NCBI RefSeq assembly: GCF_001544575.2
Contig: NZ_FCNY02000015.1
Span: forward strand, 124,001-188,000
DNA from: Caballeronia cordobensis
GTDB lineage: Bacteria; Pseudomonadota; Gammaproteobacteria; Burkholderiales; Burkholderiaceae
Length of the DNA: 64,000 nucleotides
Direction of reading: 5' to 3'
Shown here: positions 27,097 through 36,798 of the stretch, piece after piece
Layout: every line of letters begins with the position of its first letter
Position numbering within the stretch: the first letter of the stretch is position 1
Notes under the pieces: model-generated
Told to the model about the DNA's origin: nothing
What the model saw: only the letters and a program-made list of their open reading frames with translations
The model's database searches: none
Position numbers and translations under genes: made by a program

Positions 27097-28044
27097 ATGA
27101 AGCGCTTGTGGATTGCGTCGATAGCTTCGCTGGCAACGGCAATGTTGACAGGCGCGTATGCCGCCGAGCCGGCCGCGTGCAGGAACGTGCGCTTCGCGGA
27201 TGTCGGCTGGACGGATATCGCGGCGACGACCGGCCTTGCATCGACGGTTCTGCAGGGCCTCGGTTACAACCCGACCAAGACGATCGCTTCGGTGCCGATC
27301 ACTTTCGCGGGTGTGAAGAGCAAGCAGATTGACGTGTTCCTCGGCTACTGGTCGCCGACCATGGACCCGATGATCGATTCGTTCAAGAAGGCGAATCAGG
27401 TCAAGATTCTGGCGACGCCGAATCTGACCGGCGCGAAGTACACGCTCGCGGTGCCGGACTACGCGTATCAGGCGGGCATCAAGAACTTCAGCGATATCGC
27501 GAAGAACTACGACAAGCTCGACGGCAAGATCTACGGCATCGAGCCGGGCAACGACGGCAATGCGCTCATCAAGAAGATGATCGACAGTAACATGTACGGG
27601 CTCGGCAAGTTCAAGCTCGTGGAGTCGAGCGAGGCGGGCATGCTCGTCGAAGTGAATCGCGCGATTCGCGAGAAGAAGCCGATCGTGTTCCTCGGCTGGG
27701 AGCCGCATCCGATGAACGTGCAGATGAAGATCGATTATCTGGCTGGCGGCGATGACGTCTTCGGGCCGAACTACGGCGAAGCGAAGGTGCTGACCGTCAC
27801 GCCGACCGATTACGACACGCGTTGCCCGAATGTCGCGAAGCTCGTGTCGAACCTGCAGTTCACGACGGATATCGAGAACCACGTGATGCTGCCGATCATG
27901 AACAAGACCGACGCGAACAAGGCCGCGCGGGCGTGGCTGAAGGCGAATCCCGCGGTGCTCGACAAGTGGCTCGCGGGCGTGAAGACGTTTGATGGGAAGG
28001 AGGGGTTGCCGGCGGTGAAGGCGTATGTGGCCGCGGGCAACTGA
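27097..28044 (+). CDS. proX: Choline/glycine betaine ABC transporter substrate-binding protein
   Basis: A 315-residue OpuAC-type protein with a signal peptide (MKRLWIASIASLATAM, then LTGAYAAE). Aromatic residues likely to form the cation-binding cage are present: VGWTDIAATTG, LGYWSPTMDP, PDYAYQAG and FLGWEPHPMN. The pattern is nearest to choline-binding ChoX/ProX. GGAGAG stands 7 bases before the chosen ATG. The regulator gene interrupts the permease-binding protein order, an uncommon but known arrangement. Confidence 0.9.
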   Translation: MKRLWIASIASLATAMLTGAYAAEPAACRNVRFADVGWTDIAATTGLASTVLQGLGYNPTKTIASVPITFAGVKSKQIDVFLGYWSPTMDPMIDSFKKANQVKILATPNLTGAKYTLAVPDYAYQAGIKNFSDIAKNYDKLDGKIYGIEPGNDGNALIKKMIDSNMYGLGKFKLVESSEAGMLVEVNRAIREKKPIVFLGWEPHPMNVQMKIDYLAGGDDVFGPNYGEAKVLTVTPTDYDTRCPNVAKLVSNLQFTTDIENHVMLPIMNKTDANKAARAWLKANPAVLDKWLAGVKTFDGKEGLPAVKAYVAAGN

Positions 28045-28067
28045 CCTCGAAACGCTCCAGGGGCGCG

Positions 28068-28835
28068 TCAACTCCGATAATCCGTCCTCGCGCCCCCTTC
28101 GATCATCCTCAACGCTGCATCCCACTGCAGCGCCATGATCCCATCGGACTCATCCCTGCGATACTGCTCTGCCGTCAGTTCACAAACTTTCTGCGAAGGC
28201 AGATTCAATTCCGCATTGCCCGCGAGCGCCCGGATCTGAATCTCGCATGCCCTTTCCAGAAAATACATTTCCTGGAACGCCTCGGGAATCGACTTACCGC
28301 ATGTCAGTAACCCGTGATTTTTCAAGATCATCGCGTTATGCGGCCCGAGATCATTGACGAGCCGGTCCCGCTCCGCGAGATCCAGCGCGATGCCTTCATA
28401 ATCGTGATAAGCGATATGCCCGTAATATTTCAGCGCGTGCTGGCTGATGGGCAACAAGCCTTGTTTCTGCGCCGACACCGCCGCGCCCGCCGCCGTATGC
28501 GTATGCACGACGCACAGCACATCGGGACGCGCCATGTGGATCGCGGAATGAATCGTGAAGCCCGCCGGATTCACGCGATACCGCTCGGGATCGTCGCTCG
28601 CACGCGCCTCGACGGGACGCCCTTCCTGATCGATGCGCACGAGGTCCGACGCGCGCATCTCATCGAACAGCACGCCATAGCGATTGATCAGAAAGTGATG
28701 ATCTTCTCCCGGCACACGCGCGCTGATGTGCGTGAAGATCATGTCGGTCCAGCGGAAGTGTCCGATCACGCGATAAAGCGCCGCGAGATCGCAGCGCACC
28801 TGCCATTCTTCCTGCGAATACCCGTGAGTCTCCAT
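28068..28835 (-). CDS. Class II aldolase/adducin-family protein
   Basis: A 255-residue protein with the zinc-site motifs VVHTHTAAGAAVSAQ (about residues 109-123) and MILKNHGLLTCGKS (about 168-181), each supplying His residues. The FHIAC-like N-terminus (YRVIGHFRWTDMIFTHISAR) is typical. Many homologues act on sugar phosphates or are non-aldolase decarboxylases, so the reaction is open. It converges on the binding-protein gene and lies 51 bp downstream of a GlxA-type regulator on the same strand. Confidence 0.87.
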   Translation of the reverse strand: METHGYSQEEWQVRCDLAALYRVIGHFRWTDMIFTHISARVPGEDHHFLINRYGVLFDEMRASDLVRIDQEGRPVEARASDDPERYRVNPAGFTIHSAIHMARPDVLCVVHTHTAAGAAVSAQKQGLLPISQHALKYYGHIAYHDYEGIALDLAERDRLVNDLGPHNAMILKNHGLLTCGKSIPEAFQEMYFLERACEIQIRALAGNAELNLPSQKVCELTAEQYRRDESDGIMALQWDAALRMIEGGARTDYRS

Positions 28836-28886
28836 GCCGTTCCTCCTTGGTGTGTCGAGCCGCGGAAAACGTGAAGCGGATAAAGC

Positions 28887-29978
28887 CTAGATCGCCTGAG
28901 CGCGGCCCGGAAAAACTTCGTCGTAGTCCATTGCGTGAGCGGCTTCCTGCGCGTCCTGCGTCCCGCCACCCTGCTCGCGATACATCATCGGCGGCACGCC
29001 GAATTGCTTGCGGAACTCGCGGCCGAGATGCGATGCGTCCGAAAAGCCGCAACTCGACGCGATATCCGCGACGGTCTTGTCCGAGCTCGTCAGAAGCCAT
29101 GCAGCCGTGCGCAACCGCACCTGCTTCGCGTAGGCCTGCGGCGCCTTGCCCGTCTCCGCCTTGAAAAGCCGTTCGAGCTGGCGCGTCGAAAGATCGAGCT
29201 TGTGCGCGAGTTCATCCAGCGAGAGCGAACGCCCGACGTGCTGCTCCATCAGCAGGATCGCACGTTTCACTTTGGGATGCGTGGCGGGCGCGAGACCCGG
29301 CGGATGCGGCTGCGGCGCGTTGCCCTTCTGCATGTCGTCGACGAGCAGGATGCGCAGTGCCTTTTGCACCGTCGCCGTTTCGAAGTGACGAAGCAGGATG
29401 GCGGCGGCGACATCGATCGAGGCGCGCCCGCCCGAACACGTAATGCGCCTTCTGTCGATCACGAAGAGACGATCGGCGACGAGCGCCTGCTCGTCCGCAT
29501 GCGGAAAGCGCTCGACGAAATCCCAGTAATGAAACCAGCTTACGCAGATGCGATGCCCTTCGAGCACGCCCGCGCGCATCAGCGAGAACACGCCCGTGCA
29601 CATGCCGACGAGCGTCGCATTCGTCGCGGCGGCGCGCCGGATGAACTGAAGCGTGGCCTCGCTCGTGGCGGGACCGGAATGCAGCAGGCCGCCGACCACG
29701 ACGACGTAGTCGAACGGCTCGGCCTGATCGTAGGTTTCCCACGGCGTGATCTGAATGCCGCAACTCGCGCGCACGGGCGCGAGCGTCTCGCCGATCACGC
29801 TCCACGAGCAGCGCACCGGGCGGCTGAAATCGCCTTCGTCGGCAGACAGGCGCAACAGGTCGACGAAACCGGAGAACGCGGTCAGCGTGAAGTTCGGCAA
29901 CAGGATGATGCCGAAGCGAATGCGCGATTTCGACTGACCGTCGATGGACGACGGCGGAAGGGGTTCTGCGGGGCTCAT
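28887..29978 (-). CDS. GlxA-family transcriptional regulator
   Basis: About 363 residues from the chosen Met (MSPAEPLPPSS); a GTG 14 codons upstream is an alternative, and neither has a clear ribosome site. A PfpI-like domain (IILLPNFTLTAFSGFVDLLR; VGMCTGVFSLMRAGVL) precedes an AraC double HTH (LSLDELAHKLDLSTRQLERL; CGFSDASHLGREFRKQFG). It is more distant from the other two GlxA proteins here. The adjacent class II aldolase gene is its most likely target or partner. Confidence 0.88.
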   Translation of the reverse strand: MSPAEPLPPSSIDGQSKSRIRFGIILLPNFTLTAFSGFVDLLRLSADEGDFSRPVRCSWSVIGETLAPVRASCGIQITPWETYDQAEPFDYVVVVGGLLHSGPATSEATLQFIRRAAATNATLVGMCTGVFSLMRAGVLEGHRICVSWFHYWDFVERFPHADEQALVADRLFVIDRRRITCSGGRASIDVAAAILLRHFETATVQKALRILLVDDMQKGNAPQPHPPGLAPATHPKVKRAILLMEQHVGRSLSLDELAHKLDLSTRQLERLFKAETGKAPQAYAKQVRLRTAAWLLTSSDKTVADIASSCGFSDASHLGREFRKQFGVPPMMYREQGGGTQDAQEAAHAMDYDEVFPGRAQAI

Positions 29979-30055
29979 GCGGGCGACATGCGGCTGGACG
30001 TTATCCAGCGAGCATAACACTCGGCCGCGGGCCGCGGGCGCGTCTCGGAAACGAT

Positions 30056-30083
30056 GCGGCCGGCGTCGAGTGACGCCGGCCGC
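30056..30083. terminator. Strong hairpin downstream of the 104-aa gene
   Basis: A perfect 12-bp stem (GCGGCCGGCGTC with GACGCCGGCCGC) and a 4-base loop GAGT, 32 bp past the stop of the minus-strand gene. No U-run, so perhaps Rho-assisted or protective. Confidence 0.6.
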
Positions 30084-30114
30084 ATGAATCGCAAAAGGAA
30101 GAAGGAAGCGGCGC

Positions 30115-30429
30115 TCAGCCGCCGAGCACGGCGAAGCCCCATGCGAAGACGCCGCCGATCAGCGCGCCCGTCGCGCGGCCGAGCACGCTCGCGATCGTGT
30201 AATCGCCCCAGCGCTGCTCGATTTCCGCCTTCAAGATGCCGAAGTAGCGCAGCACGGGATCGATGGAGCAGAGCAACACGAGCGCGCCCCAGACGGGTGC
30301 CTCGCGCGTGAGCACGTGCTCGGGCGAAAGCAGGCCGATTGCCTGGAGCGTGCCGACGACCACCGCGCCGACGAGGAAAGCGAGAACCCAGGATTTGAAG
30401 AACTGGTCGGGGAGTGCGTGAGTTTCCAT
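30115..30429 (-). CDS. Small hypothetical membrane protein, 104 aa
   Basis: Three hydrophobic segments: about residues 12-33 (SWVLAFLVGAVVVGTLQAIG), 45-63 (APVWGALVLLCSIDPVLRYFG) and 82-103 (ASVLGRATGALIGGVFAWGF). No family recognised. It is flanked by a strong hairpin on its 3' side and by a long spacer on its 5' side, so it appears to be monocistronic. Confidence 0.6.
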   Translation of the reverse strand: METHALPDQFFKSWVLAFLVGAVVVGTLQAIGLLSPEHVLTREAPVWGALVLLCSIDPVLRYFGILKAEIEQRWGDYTIASVLGRATGALIGGVFAWGFAVLGG

Positions 30430-30792
30430 CGAATGCGAACCGGAAGAAGCGGGGAAGGTAGGTAGGAAAGCGTGAGCGCGGGCTCAGCCGAATACCTAGG
30501 GAATATACCGATGCACGCTGTCCCGGCGCTTCGGACCAGTCTCAAAAGGATGGAAAGTGCAACGAAGATGCGCAAAAAGGCGCGAATCGCGAAAGGGTCT
30601 GTTACGCGCGTCGTATCGGCCGTTCGAAATCACCGGGAAAACGCCGCCCGCGAAGCGCTGACGCCGCTATCCCATTTCGACGGCGTTTTTGTTCTATCGG
30701 GTCTTTATAGGGTTTGGTGCAATAGGCGCCATAGAGAAACCCCGCGAAACCACGGCCGCGCATCGCGCAACGCCACACCCAGGGACACGCCA
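30430..30792. other. Intergenic region between the small membrane protein and serine dehydratase
   Basis: About 360 bp. ACGCCG (30661-30666) and CGGCGT (30681-30686) flank a 14-base loop followed by TTTTG, which could be a weak terminator or attenuator on the plus strand ahead of sdaA. No known riboswitch fold was recognised. The in-frame extension of sdaA into this region has no coding character. Confidence 0.4.
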
Positions 30793-32187
30793 ATGAACGT
30801 CAGCGTCTTCGATCTGTTCAAGATCGGCATCGGACCGTCGAGCTCGCATACCGTCGGACCGATGATTGCGGCGTGCCGGTTCGCGTCGCATATCGAGGAC
30901 GCCAATCTGCTCGCCTTCGTCACCCGCGTGCGCGCGGAGCTGTTCGGCTCGCTCGGCGCGACCGGCAAGGGCCACGGCACCGACAAGGCCGTGCTGCTCG
31001 GCCTCGAAGGCAATCTGCCCGACCTCATCGATCCGGACCTCATCGCGCCGCGCCTGAAGGAAATACGCGAAAGCAAGCGCCTGAACCTGCTCGGCAAGCA
31101 TGAAGTGGCGTTCGAAGAGCGCGAGCATATCGGCTTTTATCGCAAGCTGATGCCGGGTGCGCCGGGTTCGAGCATCGTGCATCCCAACGGCATGCGCTTT
31201 CAGGCGTTCGACGAAAACGGCCAGTTGCTCGTCGAGAAAGAGTATTACTCGATCGGCGGCGGCTTCGTCGTGAATCGCGAGGGCGATCGCGTCAATGGCT
31301 TGCGCGCCGGCAACACGGTGCCGCATCCGTTTCGCACCGGCGACGATCTCATGCGCATCTGCAAGGAGACAGGTCTGTCTATCGCCGAAGTGACGATGCA
31401 GAACGAATGCGCGAATCGCACCGAACAGGACGTGCGCGAGGGCATGCTCGCCGTGTGGCGCGTGATGGCCGCGTGCGTCGAGCGCGGCTGCAAGGAGCGC
31501 GGCGAGTTGCCGGGCCCGATGCGCGTGAAGCGCCGCGCGGCCGACTTGTCCATCCAGTTGCGCACGCGTTCCGAAGAGTCGCTGCGCGATCCCCTGTCGA
31601 TGCTCGACTGGGTCAATCTCTACGCGATGGCCGTGAACGAAGAAAACGCAGCGGGCGGCCGCGTCGTCACCGCGCCGACCAATGGCGCGGCCGGCGTGAT
31701 TCCCGCGGTGCTGCACTACTACGTGAAGTTCATGCACGGCGCGAACGACGAAGGCATCGTGCGCTTCCTTCTGACCGCGGCCGCCATCGGCATCATCTAC
31801 AAGGAAACCGCGTCGATCTCGGGCGCCGAAGTCGGCTGCCAGGGCGAAGTGGGCGTCGCGTGCTCGATGGCCGCCGCCGCGCTCGCCGCCGTCATGGGCG
31901 GCACGCCCGAACAAGTGGAAAACGCCGCGGAAATCGGCATGGAGCACAACCTCGGCATGACGTGCGATCCCGTCGGCGGACTCGTGCAGATTCCGTGCAT
32001 CGAGCGCAACGCGATGGGCTCGATCAAGGCGATCAACGCGGCGCGCATGGCGATGAAGGGCGACGGCAAGCATTACGTGTCGCTCGATTCGGTCATCAAG
32101 ACGATGCGCGAAACCGGCGCCGACATGAAAACGAAATACAAGGAGACGTCGCGCGGTGGCCTCGCCGTGAACGTCATCGAATGCTGA
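30793..32187 (+). CDS. sdaA: L-serine ammonia-lyase (iron-sulfur type)
   Basis: A 464-residue one-chain L-serine dehydratase: the beta domain (MNVSVFDLFKIGIGPSSSHT) is followed by the alpha domain, with the cluster cysteines expected in SGAEVGCQGEVGVACSMAAA, in MTCDPVGGLVQIPCIERNAM and the conserved VSLDSVIKTMRETG tail. It converts serine to pyruvate and ammonia. Placed 43 bp ahead of soxB, it would use the serine made from glycine and methylene-tetrahydrofolate, the products of sarcosine oxidation. Confidence 0.94.
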   Translation: MNVSVFDLFKIGIGPSSSHTVGPMIAACRFASHIEDANLLAFVTRVRAELFGSLGATGKGHGTDKAVLLGLEGNLPDLIDPDLIAPRLKEIRESKRLNLLGKHEVAFEEREHIGFYRKLMPGAPGSSIVHPNGMRFQAFDENGQLLVEKEYYSIGGGFVVNREGDRVNGLRAGNTVPHPFRTGDDLMRICKETGLSIAEVTMQNECANRTEQDVREGMLAVWRVMAACVERGCKERGELPGPMRVKRRAADLSIQLRTRSEESLRDPLSMLDWVNLYAMAVNEENAAGGRVVTAPTNGAAGVIPAVLHYYVKFMHGANDEGIVRFLLTAAAIGIIYKETASISGAEVGCQGEVGVACSMAAAALAAVMGGTPEQVENAAEIGMEHNLGMTCDPVGGLVQIPCIERNAMGSIKAINAARMAMKGDGKHYVSLDSVIKTMRETGADMKTKYKETSRGGLAVNVIEC

Positions 32188-32230
32188 ATCGATTGCAAGC
32201 ACAAACCCCGCACGAAGGAAGAGATACACC

Positions 32231-33475
32231 ATGAGCCGCTATTCCATCTTCAGCCTGCTGCGCAACGGCATGTCGTATCACGAGAACTGGGAGCGCCAGT
32301 GGCGAAGTCCCGAGCCGAAGCGCGAGTACGACGTGGTGATCGTCGGCGGCGGCGGTCATGGTCTCGCGACGGCCTACTATCTGGCGAAAGAGCATGGCAT
32401 CACGAATGTCGCGATTCTCGAGAAGGGGTGGATCGGCGGCGGCAACACCGCGCGCAACACGACCATCGTGCGCTCGAACTATCTGTGGGATGAATCGGCC
32501 GCGCTGTACGAGAAAGCGATGAAGCTGTGGGAAGGCCTCTCGCAAGACCTCAACTACAACGTGATGTTCTCGCAACGCGGCGTGATGAACCTCGCGCACA
32601 ATTTGCAGGACGTGCGCGATACGGAACGTCGCGTGAACGCGAACCGCCTCAATGGCGTCGATGCCGAGTTCCTCACGCCGCAGCAGATCAAGGAAATCGA
32701 GCCGACGATCAACCTCAATAGCCGCTATCCGGTGCTGGGCGCGTCGATTCAACGTCGCGGCGGCGTGGCGCGTCACGATGCGGTGGCCTGGGGCTTCGCG
32801 CGCGGCGCGGACCGCGCGGGCGTGGACATCATTCAGAACTGCCAGGTCGTCGGCATTCGCCGCGATGGCAATCAGGTGACGGGCGTCGATACGACCAAGG
32901 GTTTCATCAAGGCGAAGAAGGTCGCGGTCGTCACGGCCGGCAGCACGACCACGCTCGCCGACATGGCAGGCGTGCGTCTGCCGATCGAGAGTCATCCGCT
33001 TCAGGCGCTCGTGTCCGAGCCGATCAAGCCGGTCGTGAACACGGTGATCATGTCGAACGCGGTGCACGCGTATATCAGCCAGTCCGACAAGGGCGATCTG
33101 GTGATCGGCGCGGGCGTCGACCAGTACGCGGGTTATGGGCAGCGCGGCAGCTTCCACATCATCGAAGGCACGCTGGAAGCGATCGTCGAGATGTTCCCGG
33201 TGTTCTCGCGCGTGCGCATGAATCGTCAGTGGGGCGGCATCGTCGATGTTTCGCCGGACGCGTGCCCGATCATCTCGAAGACCGACGTCAAGGGCCTCTA
33301 CTTCAACTGCGGCTGGGGCACGGGCGGCTTCAAGGCGACGCCGGGCTCGGGCTTCGCGTATGCGCACACCATCGCACGAGACGAGCCGCATGCACTGAAT
33401 GCGCCGTTCTCGCTGGATCGTTTCTATACCGGTCATCTGATCGACGAACACGGCGCGGCTGCCGTGGCTCACTAA
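32231..33475 (+). CDS. soxB: Sarcosine oxidase subunit beta
   Basis: A 414-residue flavoprotein. The FAD-binding motif VVIVGGGGHGLATAYYLAKE is at about residues 37-56, and GNTARNTTIVRSNYLW, where covalent FMN attachment is expected in heterotetrameric oxidases, follows at about 74. The C-terminal WGGIVDVSPDACPIIS and NCGWGTGGFKATPGSG segments are typical. It carries the sarcosine-oxidising site of the SoxBDAG complex. A 3' spacer of 24 bp leads to soxD. Confidence 0.95.
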   Translation: MSRYSIFSLLRNGMSYHENWERQWRSPEPKREYDVVIVGGGGHGLATAYYLAKEHGITNVAILEKGWIGGGNTARNTTIVRSNYLWDESAALYEKAMKLWEGLSQDLNYNVMFSQRGVMNLAHNLQDVRDTERRVNANRLNGVDAEFLTPQQIKEIEPTINLNSRYPVLGASIQRRGGVARHDAVAWGFARGADRAGVDIIQNCQVVGIRRDGNQVTGVDTTKGFIKAKKVAVVTAGSTTTLADMAGVRLPIESHPLQALVSEPIKPVVNTVIMSNAVHAYISQSDKGDLVIGAGVDQYAGYGQRGSFHIIEGTLEAIVEMFPVFSRVRMNRQWGGIVDVSPDACPIISKTDVKGLYFNCGWGTGGFKATPGSGFAYAHTIARDEPHALNAPFSLDRFYTGHLIDEHGAAAVAH

Positions 33476-33499
33476 AGCTAACCGCACAAGGAAAGAACC

Positions 33500-33799
33500 A
33501 TGTTGCTGATCGAATGCCCCTGGTGCGGGCCGCGCGCCGAAACCGAATTTTCTTGCGGCGGCGAAGCGGATATCGCACGCCCGCTCGACACCGAAAAGCT
33601 CTCCGATAAGGAATGGGGCGACTACCTCTTCATGCGCAAGAATCCGCGCGGCGTGCATCGCGAGCAATGGAATCACGCGCAAGGCTGCCGCCGCTGGTTC
33701 AAGGTGCAGCGCGATACGGTGAGTTATGAGATTCAGGGCTACGAGACGTTCGACCGTCCGCTGGCTGTGATGCAAGACAACGGAGGCACGTCGAAATGA
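33500..33799 (+). CDS. soxD: Sarcosine oxidase subunit delta
   Basis: A 99-residue zinc-binding subunit: the start LLIECPWCGPRAETEFSCGG gives three cysteines, and His plus Cys residues follow in HREQWNHAQGCRRWFKVQRD. Length and motifs match the family. It overlaps soxA by 4 bp (ATGA). Confidence 0.95.
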   Translation: MLLIECPWCGPRAETEFSCGGEADIARPLDTEKLSDKEWGDYLFMRKNPRGVHREQWNHAQGCRRWFKVQRDTVSYEIQGYETFDRPLAVMQDNGGTSK

Positions 33800-36798
33800 G
33801 CCAGAAAGATCGCATGAGCGCGGGCGGACGCATCAACCGCGCGATTCCCGTGACCTTCACCTTCAACGGCAAGACGTATCAGGGCTTCGAAGGCGATACG
33901 CTCGCTTCGGCCCTGCTTGCCAACGGCGAGCGTTTCGTTGCGCGTAGCTGGAAGTATCACCGTCCGCGCGGCATCATCACGGCGGGCGTCGAAGAGCCGA
34001 ATGCAGTGGTGCAACTCGAAACCGGCGCGTACACCGTGCCGAACGCGCGCGCGACCGAAGTCGAGCTCTATCAGGGTCTCGTCGCGACGAGCGTGAACGC
34101 GAAGCCGAGCATCGAGAAAGATCGCATGGCGGTCAATCAGAAGATCGCGCGCTTCATTCCCGCGGGCTTCTACTACAAGACGTTCATGTGGCCGCGCAAG
34201 CTCTGGCCGAAATACGAAGAAGTGATTCGCGACGCGGCGGGTCTCGGCGAAGCGCCGAAGCAACTCGATGCCGACCGCTATGACAAATGCTTCGCGCATT
34301 GCGACGTGCTCGTGGTCGGCGGCGGACCTTCGGGTCTCGCGGCTGCGCATGCCGCGGGCCTGTCCGGCGCACGGGTGATTCTCGTCGACGATCAGCGCGA
34401 ACTCGGCGGCTCGCTCTTGTCGTGCCGCGCCGAGATCGATGGCAAGCCCGCGCTGCAATGGGTGCAGAAGATCGAAGCCGAACTGCGCAAGATGCCCGAC
34501 GTGAAGGTACTTTCGCGCAGCACGGCGTTCGGCTATCAGGACCACAACCTCGTCACGATCACGCAACGTCTGACGGAGCATCTGCCCGTCTCGCGCCGTC
34601 AGGGTACGCGTGAACTGATGTGGAAAGTGCGTGCGAAGCGCGTGATTCTCGCGACCGGCGCGCACGAGCGTCCGATCGTCTTCGGCAACAACGATCTGCC
34701 GGGCATCATGCTGGCGTCGGCGGTGTCGACGTATCTGCATCGCTACGCGGTGCTGCCGGGCCGCAACGCGGTCGTCTTCACGAACAACGACGACGCGTAT
34801 CAATGCGCGCTCGATCTCAAGGCCGCGGGCGCTGATGTGACCGTCGTCGATCCGCGTCCCGCCGAATCGAAGGGCACGTTGCCCGCGGCCGCGCGCCGCT
34901 ATGGCGTGCGCGTGCTGAACAACGCGGTCATCACCGTCGCGCACGGCAAGTATCGCGTGGCGTCGGTCGAAGTGGCCTCGTATGCGAAAGGCCAGGTCGG
35001 CCAGAAGCAGACCGACCTGCAGTGCGATCTCGTCGCGATGTCGGGCGGCTGGAGCCCGGTGCTGCATCTGTTCGCGCAATCGGGCGGCAAGGCGCACTGG
35101 CACGACGAAAAGGCGTGCTTCGTTCCCGGCAAGGCGATGCAGAAAGAGAGCAGCGTCGGCGCATGCGCGGGCGAGTTCTCGCTCTCGCGCGGCATCCGCT
35201 TCGGCGTCGATGCGGGCGCGGACGCGGCGCGCGCAGCGGGTCATATTGTCGCGAAGCCGAGTGCCGTGCAGGTCGCCGAGATCGTCGAAGCGCCGATGAT
35301 GCCGCTGTGGATCGTCGGCAACAAGGAACTGTCGACGCGTGGTCCCAAGCAATTCGTCGACTATCAAAACGACGTGTCCGCCGCCGACATCTATCTTGCC
35401 GCGCGCGAAGGCTTCGAATCCGTCGAGCACGTCAAGCGTTATACGGCGATGGGCTTCGGCACCGACCAGGGCAAGCTCGGCAACATCAACGGCATGGCGA
35501 TTCTCGCGGGCGCGCTCGGCAAGACGATTCCCGAAACCGGCACGACGACCTTCCGCCCGAACTACACGCCCGTGACCTTCGGCACGTTCGCGGGCCGCGA
35601 GTTGGGCGAGTTCCTCGACCCGGTGCGCAAGACCGCGATCCACGAATGGCACGTCGAAAACGGCGCGATGTTCGAGGACGTCGGCAACTGGAAGCGTCCG
35701 TGGTACTACCCGAAGAACGGCGAAGACCTGCACGCGGCGATTGCGCGCGAGTCGCTCGCGGTGCGTCAGAGCGTCGGCATTCTGGATGCATCGACGCTCG
35801 GCAAGATCGACATTCAAGGCCCGGATTCCGCGAAGCTGCTCAACTGGATGTACACGAATCCGTGGAGCAAGCTCGAAGTCGGCAAGTGCCGCTATGGCCT
35901 GATGCTCGACGAAAACGGCATGATCTTCGACGACGGCGTGACCGTGCGTCTCGGCGAACAGCATTACATGATGACGACGACCACCGGCGGCGCGGCGCGC
36001 GTGCTGACGTGGCTCGAACGCTGGCTGCAAACCGAGTGGCCCGACATGCGCGTGCGTCTCGCATCCGTGACGGACCACTGGGCGACGTTCGCGGTCGTCG
36101 GCCCGAACAGCCGCAAGGTGCTGCAGAAGGTGTGTCACGACATCGACTTCGCCAATGCGGCGTTCCCGTTCATGAGCTATCGCGACGGTACGGTGGCGGG
36201 CGCGGCGGCGCGCGTGATGCGCATCAGCTTCTCGGGCGAGCTTGCTTATGAAGTGAACGTGCCGGCGAACGTCGGACGCGCGGTGTGGGAAGCGCTGATG
36301 CTCGCGGGCGCGGAATTCGACATCACGCCGTACGGCACCGAAACGATGCACGTGCTGCGCGCGGAGAAGGGCTACATCATCGTCGGCCAGGATACGGATG
36401 GTTCGATGACGCCTTACGACCTCGGCATGGGCGGGCTCGTGGCGAAGTCGAAAGACTTCCTCGGCAAGCGTTCGCTCACGCGTTCGGATACGGCGAAGCA
36501 GGGACGCAAGCAGTTCGTCGGCCTGCTGACGGACGACCCTTCGATCGTGCTGCCCGAAGGCGCGCAGATCGTATCGGGTCCGTTCCAGGGCGACACCGCG
36601 CCGATGCTCGGTCACGTCACGTCGAGTTATTACAGCCCCATTTTGAAGCGCTCGATCGCGCTCGCCGTCGTGAAGGGCGGTCTCGACAAGATGGGCGAAT
36701 CGGTGCTGATCCCGCTTGCGAACGGCAAGCGCATCACCGCGAAAATCACCAGTTCGGTGTTCTACGACAGCGAAGGAGCACGTCAGCATGTTGAATGA
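33796..36798 (+). CDS. soxA: Sarcosine oxidase subunit alpha
   Basis: A 1000-residue subunit. Residues about 15-110 form a ferredoxin-like domain (VTFTFNGKTYQGFEGDTLAS), about 170-450 the NAD-binding flavoprotein domain (VLVVGGGPSGLAAAHAAG), and about 610-995 two aminomethyltransferase (GcvT-like) domains (ETFHVLRAEKGY-type motif seen as TMHVLRAEKGYIIVGQDTDG). The last part transfers the methyl-derived carbon to tetrahydrofolate. The soxG start lies 11 bp inside its 3' end. Confidence 0.95.
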   Translation: MSQKDRMSAGGRINRAIPVTFTFNGKTYQGFEGDTLASALLANGERFVARSWKYHRPRGIITAGVEEPNAVVQLETGAYTVPNARATEVELYQGLVATSVNAKPSIEKDRMAVNQKIARFIPAGFYYKTFMWPRKLWPKYEEVIRDAAGLGEAPKQLDADRYDKCFAHCDVLVVGGGPSGLAAAHAAGLSGARVILVDDQRELGGSLLSCRAEIDGKPALQWVQKIEAELRKMPDVKVLSRSTAFGYQDHNLVTITQRLTEHLPVSRRQGTRELMWKVRAKRVILATGAHERPIVFGNNDLPGIMLASAVSTYLHRYAVLPGRNAVVFTNNDDAYQCALDLKAAGADVTVVDPRPAESKGTLPAAARRYGVRVLNNAVITVAHGKYRVASVEVASYAKGQVGQKQTDLQCDLVAMSGGWSPVLHLFAQSGGKAHWHDEKACFVPGKAMQKESSVGACAGEFSLSRGIRFGVDAGADAARAAGHIVAKPSAVQVAEIVEAPMMPLWIVGNKELSTRGPKQFVDYQNDVSAADIYLAAREGFESVEHVKRYTAMGFGTDQGKLGNINGMAILAGALGKTIPETGTTTFRPNYTPVTFGTFAGRELGEFLDPVRKTAIHEWHVENGAMFEDVGNWKRPWYYPKNGEDLHAAIARESLAVRQSVGILDASTLGKIDIQGPDSAKLLNWMYTNPWSKLEVGKCRYGLMLDENGMIFDDGVTVRLGEQHYMMTTTTGGAARVLTWLERWLQTEWPDMRVRLASVTDHWATFAVVGPNSRKVLQKVCHDIDFANAAFPFMSYRDGTVAGAAARVMRISFSGELAYEVNVPANVGRAVWEALMLAGAEFDITPYGTETMHVLRAEKGYIIVGQDTDGSMTPYDLGMGGLVAKSKDFLGKRSLTRSDTAKQGRKQFVGLLTDDPSIVLPEGAQIVSGPFQGDTAPMLGHVTSSYYSPILKRSIALAVVKGGLDKMGESVLIPLANGKRITAKITSSVFYDSEGARQHVE

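Noticed and set aside
30661..30695. Possible riboswitch or attenuator ahead of serine dehydratase
   Set aside because: Only a 6-bp stem with a 14-base loop and a short T run; no known riboswitch core found.
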